Shown here piece after piece: positions 16,824-25,293 of a stretch of 64,000 bases of DNA. A program made the translations under genes and the position numbers. Within the stretch, counting starts at the first letter, position 1, and every line of letters begins with the position of its first letter. The DNA is from Bog-1198 sp963727045 (GTDB lineage Bacteria; Pseudomonadota; Gammaproteobacteria; Steroidobacterales; Steroidobacteraceae), in assembly GCA_963727045.1 (NCBI GenBank), contig CAVSES010000002.1:1240001-1304000 (forward strand), given 5' to 3'. Below the pieces are notes generated by a model. The model was not told where the DNA came from, made no database searches, and worked only from the letters and a program-made list of their open reading frames with translations.

Positions 16824-18086
16824 CTACCTCAATCGAGCCGCCGCGGAGACCGAACCGTGGCCGCCGCTGGTCGGCACCTTCAATTCCTGAACCGCGCGCC
16901 TGACTTCGGCGTCCCGCTGCATCAGCGGAACACCGTCGGGCGCCGGTGTGTCGGGCGGTTTGGGGTCGCGCTCCAATTCAATGTCGGGAGCGATGCCGCG
17001 ATGATTGATGGATATACCGGAGGGCGTGTAATAAAGCGACGTGGTCAGCTTGATGGCACGGTCGCCCGACAGCGGAATGACGGTCTGCACCGAGCCCTTG
17101 CCGAACGTCGTGCGCCCCATGAGTTTCGCCCGGTGATTGTCCTTGAGGGCGCCCGCGACGATCTCCGCGGCCGATGCCGATCCGCCGTTGATCAACACGA
17201 CGATCGGCGCGCCGTTGAGCGCGTCACCCGGCGTCGCATCCATTTCGAACTTGGACTCCGGGGTGCGTCCCTTCGCGGTCACGATGACACCGGAATCCAG
17301 GAAGGCGTCGCAGACCGACACCGCCGCCTCGAGTACGCCGCCCGGATTGTTGCGCAGGTCGAGCACCAACCCCTTGAGCGGCGCAGCGTTGCGCTTGCGA
17401 AGGCCGCTGAGCGCGGCTTCCAGATCGTCGCCCGTTGTCTCGCTGAACTGCGAGATGCGCACGTATCCCATGCCGGGTTCGAGCAGTTCGGACTTCACGC
17501 TGCGCAGCTCGACGCGCGAGCGCTTCAAGGTGAATTGCAGCGGTTCAGCGCTGCCTTCGCGCAAGATGCCGATCTTGACCAACGTGCCTTCCTTGCCGCG
17601 CATGCGTCCGATCGTGTCGGACAGCGTCGTGTTGTTCACCGGGATCCCGTCGATGGTCGCGATGATATCGCCGGAGCGAATGCCGGCCTCGGCCGCAGGC
17701 GACCCTTCGAGCGGCGACACCACAACGACCTCCTCGTCCTCCATCGATACTTCGATGCCGACGCCGGAATATTGACCCGAACTCGAAATCTTGACCTCAT
17801 CGTATTCCTCGCCGTCAAGGTACGCGGAATAGGGGTCCAGGGAGGACACCATGCCGCGAATGGCGGCCTGCAGCAGTTGGTGATCGTCCACGGAGTTCAC
17901 GTAGTCGTGCTTCACCCTCTCCAGCACATCGGCCAACATGCGGGCGTCCTGCCACGGCAGGTCGGTCCGTGGGGCGGGCTTGTCGGAAGGCGCTGCGGAC
18001 TTGTCGGCGGGCGCGGCGTTTGCCGCCTCGAACGCCAGCGCAAGTCCCGCGCAGAAGAGCAGGGTATTGCAGAATTTCGTCAACAT
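16824..18086 (-). CDS. ctpA: Carboxy-terminal processing protease, S41 family
   Basis: The 420-residue periplasmic serine protease has a signal peptide (about 1-24) and a PDZ domain (about 100-180, with SGVGIEV and SPAAEAGIRSGDIIATIDG). The peptidase domain carries the Ser-Lys catalytic dyad: serine in GGSASAAE (S305) and lysine in TTFGKGSVQ (K330). Such proteases cleave protein C-termini and, in related bacteria, control murein endopeptidases. Together with envC and pbpG nearby this supports a cell-wall role. The C-terminal 30 residues after DIELERDPK are low complexity. Confidence 0.92.
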   Translation of the reverse strand: MLTKFCNTLLFCAGLALAFEAANAAPADKSAAPSDKPAPRTDLPWQDARMLADVLERVKHDYVNSVDDHQLLQAAIRGMVSSLDPYSAYLDGEEYDEVKISSSGQYSGVGIEVSMEDEEVVVVSPLEGSPAAEAGIRSGDIIATIDGIPVNNTTLSDTIGRMRGKEGTLVKIGILREGSAEPLQFTLKRSRVELRSVKSELLEPGMGYVRISQFSETTGDDLEAALSGLRKRNAAPLKGLVLDLRNNPGGVLEAAVSVCDAFLDSGVIVTAKGRTPESKFEMDATPGDALNGAPIVVLINGGSASAAEIVAGALKDNHRAKLMGRTTFGKGSVQTVIPLSGDRAIKLTTSLYYTPSGISINHRGIAPDIELERDPKPPDTPAPDGVPLMQRDAEVRRAVQELKVPTSGGHGSVSAAARLR

Positions 18087-18128
18087 TCACGCACCAGCAT
18101 ACGTGCGGCGGCGATTCGCCGCCAGGAC

Positions 18129-20282
18129 CTATGCGCCGGACGCCGCAGCCTTGCCTATCGAGGGATCGAACAAACCGGTGGAGGTCGCGAAGCACCCGTA
18201 TAGCGGTAGGTCGTGAATCGCATCGTCCAGCGCCAGCGGTTTGCCTATGAAGAAGCCCTGGCCGTAGTCCACGCCCAGTTGTGCGGCGCACGCCCGGATC
18301 GCATCGGTCTCCACGTGTGCGGCCACGGTTTCCAGACCAAAGGCGTTCGCGAGCTTTGCTATGGCCATGACGATGGACTGCGATTTCGAGTTCTCGACGA
18401 GATCGCGGCTGAAGCGGCCGTCGATCTTGATGCACGACACGGGCAGGGAATTCACGTGGGAGAGCACGCCCGTTCCACGGCCGAAGTTGTCGAGGGCAAA
18501 TGAGACTCCCAGTTCGCGCAGCCGGCACATGAAGGGTGAAATGGTGCCGGCGTGCGCGCTGGCCCCCTCCTCGGGAAGCTCGAAGCCCAGGGTTCCGGGC
18601 TCTATCCGGCTCTTGCGAACGAGGTCTTCCAACATGCGCCAGAATTCAGCGTCGGCAAGCGAGGCCGCCGACAAATTGATCGAGAACCTCGCGGGGTATT
18701 GCCGCAGTCGAAGCCGGCAGGCGGCGAGGCGCTCGACGGCCTGCTCGATGACCCATCGGTCGATGGCGCGGGTCATATCGCTGCCTGCCGCGGCGGCCAT
18801 TTTCTCGAATCCGAGCCGGGTTCCGTCCGCTGCGCGCATTCGCAACAGGATTTCGAAATGCGGATCCGCCCGCGCGGAGCTTAAGGGCAAAATCGGTTGC
18901 GCCAGAAGCTCGAAGGATTCGGATGCCAACGCGGCGCCGGCTTGCGCCGCAAAACCCGAATCTGGGCGGTCCCCGCGGGAGCATTGCTCGTTGCCGTGGA
19001 AGAGTTCAACACGGTTGCGGCCGCGTTCCTTGGCCGCTCGACAGGCCGATTCCGCGGTAGCCATCGCCTGGTCGAGGCATTGGCTTCCTTCGCCGAGCCG
19101 CGAGACGCCCACGCTCAACGAAACGATCAAGGGCTTGTCGCCGCGCGCGCCGCTCAGGTGGATGGCGCCGCTGCGCAACTCTTCGGCAATCCGCGCAGCG
19201 GGCTCGATGCCGCAGCCCGGGACGAACATGCCAAATCGGTCCCCGCCCAGGCGCGCAACCAGAGTGCCCTCCCGGGCACGCCGGGATATGAGATTTGCCA
19301 CGTTTTGAATGACTTCGTCGCCGACGTGCCGTCCGTGAGTTTCGTTGACCACGTTCAGCTGATCGATGTCGACGTACAGCATCCCGTGCAGACTCTGTCT
19401 GAATTCCCGGGCGGCGAGCTTCGCCGAGGCTCGGGACCTCAATGCAGCTTCGGTGAGCAGGCCGGTCAGCGAATCGAAGCTGCACCGAATGATCTCCGCC
19501 GCCTTGCGCGCCATCAATTCGAGCGCCTCGGCGTCGTGGCGTTCGAAATCGCGCTCCGTGGACGTGCGAAATACGGCGAGAACCCCGATGACGCGCTGAG
19601 CCTCATTGCGAATGGGCGTCGAGATGGCCTTGTATGGCACTGCAATATCGGAACCGTCGAGCGACAGCCGATTGGCGACCAAAGTGCGGCCGTGCAGCTG
19701 GGCGCGAGTGAGCAGGTGGCGATGCATTTGCGCGAGCACGTCGCTCTCGATGCCATCGGGTTCGCCGGGCCGTTTGCAGCTCATCGTCAGTTTCCGGTCG
19801 GGCAGGAGGAGTGCCGCGACCGCTCCCGATAGACGCTCATTCGCGAGGATCGGAATTTGTTCCAGCGACTCGGACCCGTCCGCGCTGGCGTTCGCAGCGG
19901 CGCGCGCCGACAACTCGCTCTGTAGGCAGTCGAGGGCCGGCTTGATCAGCGCGTGGAGTTCGTTCAAGTCGAGGCGCGCCTTGAGTGTCGGCAGGGCGAT
20001 GACGACGAGCGCCAACACCTCGCCGAGTGCGCCGCGAACCCGGAATCCGTAGCGCGATTCGGTGCTGTCCAGAGTCTCCATCAGGCCGTCGATCTCGCGA
20101 TGACGGCTGGTGCGCGGTCCGAGCAGCAGTGAAAGCACATATTGCACGCGGGGTGCGCTCGCCGGATCGCTCGACCACGACAAGGCGCCGTCGGCGTCCG
20201 CGAAGAGAATGTGGCTGATACTCGGACACAGGCGCATGAGCAGCTGCGCGTAAGGTTTCCAAGTTTCGGCCGAAGCTGTCAT
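18129..20282 (-). CDS. GAF-GGDEF-EAL protein with degenerate catalytic motifs
   Basis: About 717 residues. The N-terminal half is a sensory region (GAF-like, with KAISTPIRNEAQRVIGVLAVF), followed by a GGDEF domain whose motif reads GGDRF, and an EAL domain. In the EAL domain the EAL glutamate (FEILLR), the NLS asparagine, the IKID lysine and DYGQGF glutamine are kept. However DDFG has become DNFG, and AEGVET has become AAHVET, replacing a metal ligand and a catalytic glutamate. It is therefore probably not an active cyclase or phosphodiesterase and may act as a cyclic di-GMP or protein-binding regulator. The start is uncertain: 20282 or 20399. It is inserted between envC and ctpA. Confidence 0.85.
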   Translation of the reverse strand: MTASAETWKPYAQLLMRLCPSISHILFADADGALSWSSDPASAPRVQYVLSLLLGPRTSRHREIDGLMETLDSTESRYGFRVRGALGEVLALVVIALPTLKARLDLNELHALIKPALDCLQSELSARAAANASADGSESLEQIPILANERLSGAVAALLLPDRKLTMSCKRPGEPDGIESDVLAQMHRHLLTRAQLHGRTLVANRLSLDGSDIAVPYKAISTPIRNEAQRVIGVLAVFRTSTERDFERHDAEALELMARKAAEIIRCSFDSLTGLLTEAALRSRASAKLAAREFRQSLHGMLYVDIDQLNVVNETHGRHVGDEVIQNVANLISRRAREGTLVARLGGDRFGMFVPGCGIEPAARIAEELRSGAIHLSGARGDKPLIVSLSVGVSRLGEGSQCLDQAMATAESACRAAKERGRNRVELFHGNEQCSRGDRPDSGFAAQAGAALASESFELLAQPILPLSSARADPHFEILLRMRAADGTRLGFEKMAAAAGSDMTRAIDRWVIEQAVERLAACRLRLRQYPARFSINLSAASLADAEFWRMLEDLVRKSRIEPGTLGFELPEEGASAHAGTISPFMCRLRELGVSFALDNFGRGTGVLSHVNSLPVSCIKIDGRFSRDLVENSKSQSIVMAIAKLANAFGLETVAAHVETDAIRACAAQLGVDYGQGFFIGKPLALDDAIHDLPLYGCFATSTGLFDPSIGKAAASGA

Positions 20283-20437
20283 CGACCCGAGAATCGGACA
20301 AATACCGCCGCGAATCCAGGACACGCTCGGCACTTCGTCGCGAATCTTCGGGCACGTGCGTGTTTTCACCCTGGAGTTCGACGACGTCGTAAGGCCCATG
20401 CGACATAACGCATCACGCGCCGGATCTTTCAAAAGCT

Positions 20438-21613
20438 CTAGGGCGTCGCTCTCAGCCAAACCCTGGGATCCACGGTTTTGCGGCCTTCGCGGATCTCGAA
20501 ATACAGCTGCGGCTGGGCGCCGGCGTCGCTCAGCGCTGCGATTACGTCGCCCGGTGCGACCCAGTCGCCGACCGACTTGTAGAGCACCTCGGCATGGCCG
20601 TACAGGGTCATGTAGCCGCCGCTGTGCCCGATGATGAGCAGGAGGCCGAGGCCCTGCAGCCAATCGGCGTACACGACCCGCCCGAAATACGGAGCACGCA
20701 CTTTGGCGCCGCGTCCGGCTTCTATCATTTCGCCGTTCCATCGCATGCCGGACGCGGAGCTCGAATGCTGTTCCTGATAGCGTACCGTCACGCGCCCCTG
20801 AACCGGCCACGGCAATTTGCCTCGCATTTTGTCGAAGCTCTGTGTGGGATCGACCGGAAAATCCTGCATGACCCGCGAGAGCTCCGCCACCAGCGACTCC
20901 ACCGCCTGCTCTTCACGCTTCAGGTTGATGAGTTCCTGATTTCCGCTCGCCACCTGCTTCTTGAGCGCTGCGAGCGCGTCGGCCCGCTGCGCGCGCGCAT
21001 GTTCCAAGCCGCTCATTTCGCGGCTCGCGTCGTCCTCGAGAGTCTTGAGTCTTGCGGTTTGCTGGTCGATTTCCCCGGCCACCTGCTGCAGACGCAGCGC
21101 CTCGCGGGAAATGGCCCCGATCCTGCTGCTGCGTTCCGCGGCGAAATATCCATAGTACGCGAGCGTGCGCCCGAGGCTGGCCGGACTGCTCTGGTTCAAC
21201 AAGAGCTTGAGCTCCTCCTGCCTGCCGATCATGTACGCCATCCGTACCTGGTCATTGAGCACGGCGCGCTGCACCTGCAGCTCATCCCTTGTGGCCGACT
21301 CCTCGGCGCGCAGCTCCGACCGGCGCCGCTCAGATGCGCCTTCCGCGGCGCGCAAGGTTTCCAGCCGCCGGCGCTTCGCGGTGATCACGAGCTCGACATC
21401 GCGCACGCGCGCGCTCAATTCGTCCCGCTGCTTCAATTCATCGCCAAGCCGGTTTGTCAGCTGAGCGATGCGCGCCCGAACCGACGCAAGCTTTGCCTGC
21501 GCCTGCGCAGAGTCCTTTGGATCGGGTGCCGCCGACCACGCGGCGGCGCAGGCCAGGGCGGTCAACGCGGCGGCGCATGCACGCCGGAGACTGCGGTTGC
21601 GGTAACGGATCAT
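20438..21613 (-). CDS. envC: EnvC-like murein hydrolase activator
   Basis: The 391-residue protein has a signal peptide, a long coiled coil (about residues 30-250, rich in Glu/Arg/Leu heptads) and a C-terminal LytM/M23-type domain (about 285-390). The metal-binding residues of active M23 peptidases are absent: the first position reads GMRWNGEMIEA with no HxxxD. This matches EnvC, which does not cleave murein but activates amidases AmiA/AmiB at division. The ATG at 21613 was chosen over an in-frame TTG at 21622. It starts the minus-strand envelope block. Confidence 0.85.
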   Translation of the reverse strand: MIRYRNRSLRRACAAALTALACAAAWSAAPDPKDSAQAQAKLASVRARIAQLTNRLGDELKQRDELSARVRDVELVITAKRRRLETLRAAEGASERRRSELRAEESATRDELQVQRAVLNDQVRMAYMIGRQEELKLLLNQSSPASLGRTLAYYGYFAAERSSRIGAISREALRLQQVAGEIDQQTARLKTLEDDASREMSGLEHARAQRADALAALKKQVASGNQELINLKREEQAVESLVAELSRVMQDFPVDPTQSFDKMRGKLPWPVQGRVTVRYQEQHSSSASGMRWNGEMIEAGRGAKVRAPYFGRVVYADWLQGLGLLLIIGHSGGYMTLYGHAEVLYKSVGDWVAPGDVIAALSDAGAQPQLYFEIREGRKTVDPRVWLRATP

Positions 21614-21684
21614 GGACGGCAAGCATACAAGCCTTGAGGCCGCTGCTATACTTGCCGGCCCGAAAAACCTAATGTACGAGCCGC

Positions 21685-22134
21685 ATGCAGAGATTGTTCG
21701 AGTTCATTGGCAATCACTATTACCTGGCGACCGGAGCGCTGGTGGCCGCGGCGCTTGTGGCATTTTACGAAGTCCGCGACCGGATGCAGGCGTTCGCCGC
21801 GTTGACCTCGATGCAGGCGGTGCGGCTGATGAATCAAGGCGCCCTCGTCCTCGATCTGCGCGTCAAGGAATCGTACGACGCGGGCCACATCGGCGACGCC
21901 CGCAACGTGCCGGCATCCGATCTCGAATCGCAGGCCGAGAGCCTGAAGAAATGGCGCGACAAGAACGTCATTATCTATTGCGACAGCGGCGCGAGCGGCG
22001 CGAGCGGCGCACGGACGCTCATGAAGCTCGGCTTCACCAAAGTGTTCAACCTGCATGGGGGACTGAACGCCTGGACAAAGGACAACCTGCCGTTGACCAA
22101 AACGCAGCCGGGCGCAAAGGGAGGCGCCAAATGA
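21685..22134 (+). CDS. Membrane-anchored rhodanese-like protein (YibN-type)
   Basis: The 149-residue protein has an N-terminal membrane anchor (about 13-28) and a single rhodanese domain. The catalytic cysteine is C99 in IIYCDSGASGASGA. The active-site loop carries a duplicated GAS unit from a repeated gagcggcgc DNA stretch. The domain also has LVLDLRVKESYDAGHIGDARNVP and the HGGLNAW end motif. Rhodaneses carry persulfide sulfur; the exact acceptor is unknown. Membrane-anchored versions next to grxC-secB-gpsA occur in many gammaproteobacteria (yibN). The stop overlaps the grxC start (ATGA). Confidence 0.88.
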   Translation: MQRLFEFIGNHYYLATGALVAAALVAFYEVRDRMQAFAALTSMQAVRLMNQGALVLDLRVKESYDAGHIGDARNVPASDLESQAESLKKWRDKNVIIYCDSGASGASGARTLMKLGFTKVFNLHGGLNAWTKDNLPLTKTQPGAKGGAK

Positions 22135-22394
22135 CCCAGCCCGTCGTGACGCTCTATGTGTCGGACTGGTGTCCTTACTGTCAGCGGGCCAAAGGGCTCC
22201 TGGCTCAGAAAAACATAGCTTTCAACGAGATCAATGTCGAGGAGCAGCCCAAGTTCCGCGAGGAAATGATCGCGCGCAGCAATCGACGCACGGTTCCGCA
22301 GATATTCATCGGCGACAGGCACGTCGGCGGTTGCGACGATCTATTCGAACTCGATCGCAGTGGGAAACTCGATCGACTCATTCAGGGGGTTTGA
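22131..22394 (+). CDS. grxC: Glutaredoxin 3
   Basis: The 87-residue thiol-disulfide oxidoreductase uses glutathione to reduce disulfides and glutathionylated proteins. The dithiol active site CPYC is at residues 14-17, followed by the RTVPQIFIG cis-proline segment and GGCDDLFEL, the glutathione-binding end. The ATG at 22131 overlaps the rhodanese stop and follows GGGAGG. The gene's own stop overlaps the first base of the secB start, so rhodanese, grxC and secB form a tightly coupled series. Confidence 0.95.
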   Translation: MTQPVVTLYVSDWCPYCQRAKGLLAQKNIAFNEINVEEQPKFREEMIARSNRRTVPQIFIGDRHVGGCDDLFELDRSGKLDRLIQGV

Positions 22395-22870
22395 TGAACG
22401 AGGTTAGAACTCCGGGGCCGCAGGCCAGCGTCGGCGGCGTCCAGGTGAGCCTGCAAAGCGTCTATTTGAAGGATTGTTCCTATGAATCGCCGAATGGACC
22501 GCGGCTGCCGAACAATCAGGCATGGGAGCCGAAATTTCAGCTCAACATGAACACGTCTGCGGAGGAGCTTGCCGCGGATGTCCGCGAAGTGCTCTTGACC
22601 ATCACGCTCGAGGCGAAGCAGGGCGAAGCAACGCTGTACCTCGTTGAGGTGAAGCAGGCGGGCGTGTTCACGATCGCCGGAGCATCGGTCGAGGACCTGA
22701 AACGCCTGATTGGCAGCTTCTGTCCCAGCGTGTTGTTTCCCTATGCGCGCGAAGTGATATCGGACCTCGTGGTCAAGGGCGGCTTCCCGAATTTTCTGCT
22801 TCCCTTGGTCAATTTCGAGGCCTTGTTTGCCCAGGCGTCGGAGACGCCGCAAACCGGTCTCGTCAACTAA
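22394..22870 (+). CDS. secB: Protein-export chaperone SecB
   Basis: The 158-residue cytoplasmic chaperone holds precursor proteins unfolded and hands them to SecA. Family motifs include the QSVYLKDCSYESPN strand, WEPKFQLNMNT, VEVKQAGVFTIAG, and the C-terminal CPSVLFPYARE...PNFLLPLVNFEALF. The strong CAGGGGG immediately before the ATG at 22394 decides this start; the open frame upstream overlaps grxC. The place before gpsA is as in Escherichia coli and many gammaproteobacteria. Confidence 0.95.
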   Translation: MNEVRTPGPQASVGGVQVSLQSVYLKDCSYESPNGPRLPNNQAWEPKFQLNMNTSAEELAADVREVLLTITLEAKQGEATLYLVEVKQAGVFTIAGASVEDLKRLIGSFCPSVLFPYAREVISDLVVKGGFPNFLLPLVNFEALFAQASETPQTGLVN

Positions 22871-22882
22871 GAGGGCTTGCCG

Positions 22883-23893
22883 ATGCCGAGTCGGCGCACA
22901 GTCCCGATGACGGTCATCGGCGCCGGTTCCTGGGGCACGGCGCTTGCCATTCAATTGGCCCGCGAGGGCCATCCGACGCAGCTTTGGGGACGCGACGGCG
23001 CGCAGCTTGACGCCATGCGCCGCGCGAGGCGCAACCAGCGCTATTTGCCGGACGCCGAGTTTCCCGCCGCGCTGCGGGTGACGAATGACCTGCGGCGCGC
23101 GCTCGAAGGCGCCCGCGATGCCCTGATCGCCGTGCCCTCGAATGCGTTTCGGGAAACCTTGGAAATCATCGAGCCGCATTTGGGCCGCGCCACGCGAATC
23201 GCCTGGGCAACGAAGGGATTCGAGATCGCCACCGGGCTTCTGCCGCATCAAGTCGCCCGGCAGGTCATGCCGTTGCGGCCGGGAGCGGTATTGTCCGGCC
23301 CCACATTTGCCAGGGAGGTGGGCGCAGGCCTGCCGACCGCAATGACCGTTGCTTCCGAGGACGAGCACTTTGCCAAGGAACTCGCCTTGAGCCTCTCGGG
23401 ACCGAATTTTCGCGCATACACCCAGTCCGACATCATGGGCGTCGAGGTGGGCGGTGCCGTCAAGAATGTCGTTGCCATTGGATCGGGCATTGCCGACGGC
23501 ATGGGATTCGGCGCCAATACCCGCGTCGCATTGATCACGCGCGGGCTCGCCGAGATGATGCGGCTCGGCGTCAAGCTCGGTGCCGCGCGCGAGACCTTCA
23601 TGGGGCTCGCCGGTTTGGGCGACCTCGTGCTGACTTGCACGGACGATCAATCGCGAAATCGCAGGTTCGGCATCTCATTGGGCCGCGGCCAGACGCTGAG
23701 CGAAGCCGGGAGCGCGATTCATCAGGTCGTCGAAGGGCTGCCGGCTGCGCGGGCCGTGCACTCGGTGGCACAGCGTCTGGCCGTCGAGATGCCGATATGC
23801 AGGGAGATCTATCGGGTGATGTACGAGGGCAAACCGGTCCGGGCGGCGGTGCAGGCGCTGATGGGCAGGGAAGTGCGCTCGGAGACGGAGTGA
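22883..23893 (+). CDS. gpsA: Glycerol-3-phosphate dehydrogenase [NAD(P)+]
   Basis: The 336-residue enzyme reduces dihydroxyacetone phosphate to sn-glycerol 3-phosphate, the backbone of phospholipids. Its N-terminal Rossmann motif is VIGAGSWGTALA. It has VLSGPTFAREV and GGAVKNVVAIGSGIADGMGFGANTRVALITRGLAEM, with the catalytic lysine in VKNV. The GAGGG about 7 bases before the ATG at 22883 supports that start; an in-frame TTG at 22877 was rejected. It follows secB by 12 bp. Length is normal for the family. Confidence 0.95.
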   Translation: MPSRRTVPMTVIGAGSWGTALAIQLAREGHPTQLWGRDGAQLDAMRRARRNQRYLPDAEFPAALRVTNDLRRALEGARDALIAVPSNAFRETLEIIEPHLGRATRIAWATKGFEIATGLLPHQVARQVMPLRPGAVLSGPTFAREVGAGLPTAMTVASEDEHFAKELALSLSGPNFRAYTQSDIMGVEVGGAVKNVVAIGSGIADGMGFGANTRVALITRGLAEMMRLGVKLGAARETFMGLAGLGDLVLTCTDDQSRNRRFGISLGRGQTLSEAGSAIHQVVEGLPAARAVHSVAQRLAVEMPICREIYRVMYEGKPVRAAVQALMGREVRSETE

Positions 23894-23908
23894 ACCGGAG
23901 GACGCGCG

Positions 23909-24808
23909 ATGAAGCGACGCTACGTGACCGCCGATGTCTTCACCGACCGCATGTTCGGCGGAAATCCGCTCGCGGTGGTGCTGGACGCCGCGGGTCTTTC
24001 GGCATCCGCGATGCAGTCCATCGCGCTCGAATTCAACTATTCGGAAACCACGTTCGTGCTGCCGCCGGATGATCCGGCACACACGGCGAAGGTGAGGATC
24101 TTTACTCCCCGCACCGAAGTGCCTTTCGCGGGACACCCCAATGTCGGAACCGCCTTCGTGCTCGCGCGCGACAGCCATTACGCGGCGGCCGCGGCTGATG
24201 GGATTTTCCTGTTCGAGGAGACCGCGGGCCTGGTGCCGCTGACCTTGCTGCGCGAACGGGGGGAAGCGGTCGGCGCGGAACTGCGCGCTCCCGAGGCGTT
24301 GTCGCGTCGCACGGCGGTAGCCCCGGAAATTGCCGCCGCGTGCCTGTCGCTGAATGCCGGAGACATCGCCATCCACACGCACGCGCCCCAGGTCATTTCC
24401 GTCGGTCTGCCGTTTCTTGCGGTCGAGATTGCGAGCCGTGAAGCGCTGCGCCAGTCCAGGCCCGATATCGCCGCGCATGCGACGCTTCTGCCGCTCGACG
24501 GAGCCGACGCGATTTTTGCCTACTGGAGGGGCGGCGAAGAATCCTCGACTGTTCTGCATGCGCGCATGTATTCGCCGCTCGACGGCATCGTCGAGGATCC
24601 CGCCACCGGCAGCGCATGCGCCGCGACCATCGCGTTGCTCGCGGCGTTGCAGGGCGCAGATCGCAGCGAGATTTCTTGGTGCATTCATCAGGGCGTCGAC
24701 ATGGGTCGCCCGAGCCTCTTGCGAGGACGCACGATCCGCGGGGCGGCGGTGGAAACGCATATCGGCGGACGTTGTGTTGCGGTGCTCGAGGGGAAGTTGG
24801 ATCTATAG
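23909..24808 (+). CDS. PhzF-family isomerase
   Basis: The 299-residue protein belongs to the PhzF/diaminopimelate-epimerase-like fold. The family catalytic glutamate lies in NYSETTFV (E46), and the other conserved segments are VPFAGHPNVGTAFVL, and EDPATGSACAA near the C-terminus. Two similar halves form the fold. PhzF itself acts in phenazine synthesis, but most members in bacteria without other phz genes have unknown substrates; no phz genes are seen here. A GGAGG lies about 9 bases before the ATG. It converges with trmL with a 6-bp overlap. Confidence 0.85.
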   Translation: MKRRYVTADVFTDRMFGGNPLAVVLDAAGLSASAMQSIALEFNYSETTFVLPPDDPAHTAKVRIFTPRTEVPFAGHPNVGTAFVLARDSHYAAAAADGIFLFEETAGLVPLTLLRERGEAVGAELRAPEALSRRTAVAPEIAAACLSLNAGDIAIHTHAPQVISVGLPFLAVEIASREALRQSRPDIAAHATLLPLDGADAIFAYWRGGEESSTVLHARMYSPLDGIVEDPATGSACAATIALLAALQGADRSEISWCIHQGVDMGRPSLLRGRTIRGAAVETHIGGRCVAVLEGKLDL

Positions 24809-25273
24809 CTCCGCGGCGCCCATGAAGGAAAGCTGCCGCCACGCCTCGTATGCCACCAGCGCAACGGCATTGGACAAGTTGATGCTGCGGCTGTGCGGCC
24901 TCATTGGAATGAACACGCTATTCTGCGGGCCGAGGCGCGCCAGCACCGCGTCCGGTATCCCGCGGGTCTCGGGTCCGAACAAGAACGCATCTCCGGTTTG
25001 GTATTGGATTTCGCTGTAGCGCCGCCTGCCGACGGTTTCCACGGCGAACATCCGCGCATCGCCCAGGGCAGCCAGGCAGTCGCCCAAATTTGAGTGAACC
25101 TTCACGGTCGCGAGGTCGTGATAGTCGAGTCCCGATCGCTGCAGATTCCTGTCGTCGAGGCGAAACCCCAGCGGCTTGACCAGGTGCAGTGTCGCGCCCG
25201 TGTTGGCACACAGGCGAATGGCATTGCCGGTATTCGGCGGAATTTCAGGCTCGAACAGCACGACGTGAAACAT
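24803..25273 (-). CDS. trmL: tRNA (cytidine(34)-2'-O)-methyltransferase
   Basis: The 156-residue SPOUT-class methyltransferase 2'-O-methylates the wobble base of tRNA-Leu isoacceptors using S-adenosylmethionine. It has the N-terminal signature MFHVVLFEPEIPPNTGNAIRLCANTG and the trefoil-knot motifs FGPETRGIP, IPMRPHSRSINLSNAVALV. The ATG at 25273 gives the family's usual start; the frame is open upstream but unrelated. Its last bases overlap the end of the convergent PhzF gene. Confidence 0.93.
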   Translation of the reverse strand: MFHVVLFEPEIPPNTGNAIRLCANTGATLHLVKPLGFRLDDRNLQRSGLDYHDLATVKVHSNLGDCLAALGDARMFAVETVGRRRYSEIQYQTGDAFLFGPETRGIPDAVLARLGPQNSVFIPMRPHSRSINLSNAVALVAYEAWRQLSFMGAAEL

Positions 25274-25293
25274 TCTTGAGGCGCGGCGCCGCG

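Noticed and set aside
18446..18462. TTCACGTGGGA, parS-like
   Set aside because: Only half of the palindrome fits; the two true sites at 43.3 and 44.0 kb are perfect or nearly so.
22000..22020. Short direct repeat of gagcggcgc in the rhodanese gene
   Set aside because: It lies in the catalytic loop, keeps the frame and is a simple slippage duplication, not a mobile or regulatory repeat.
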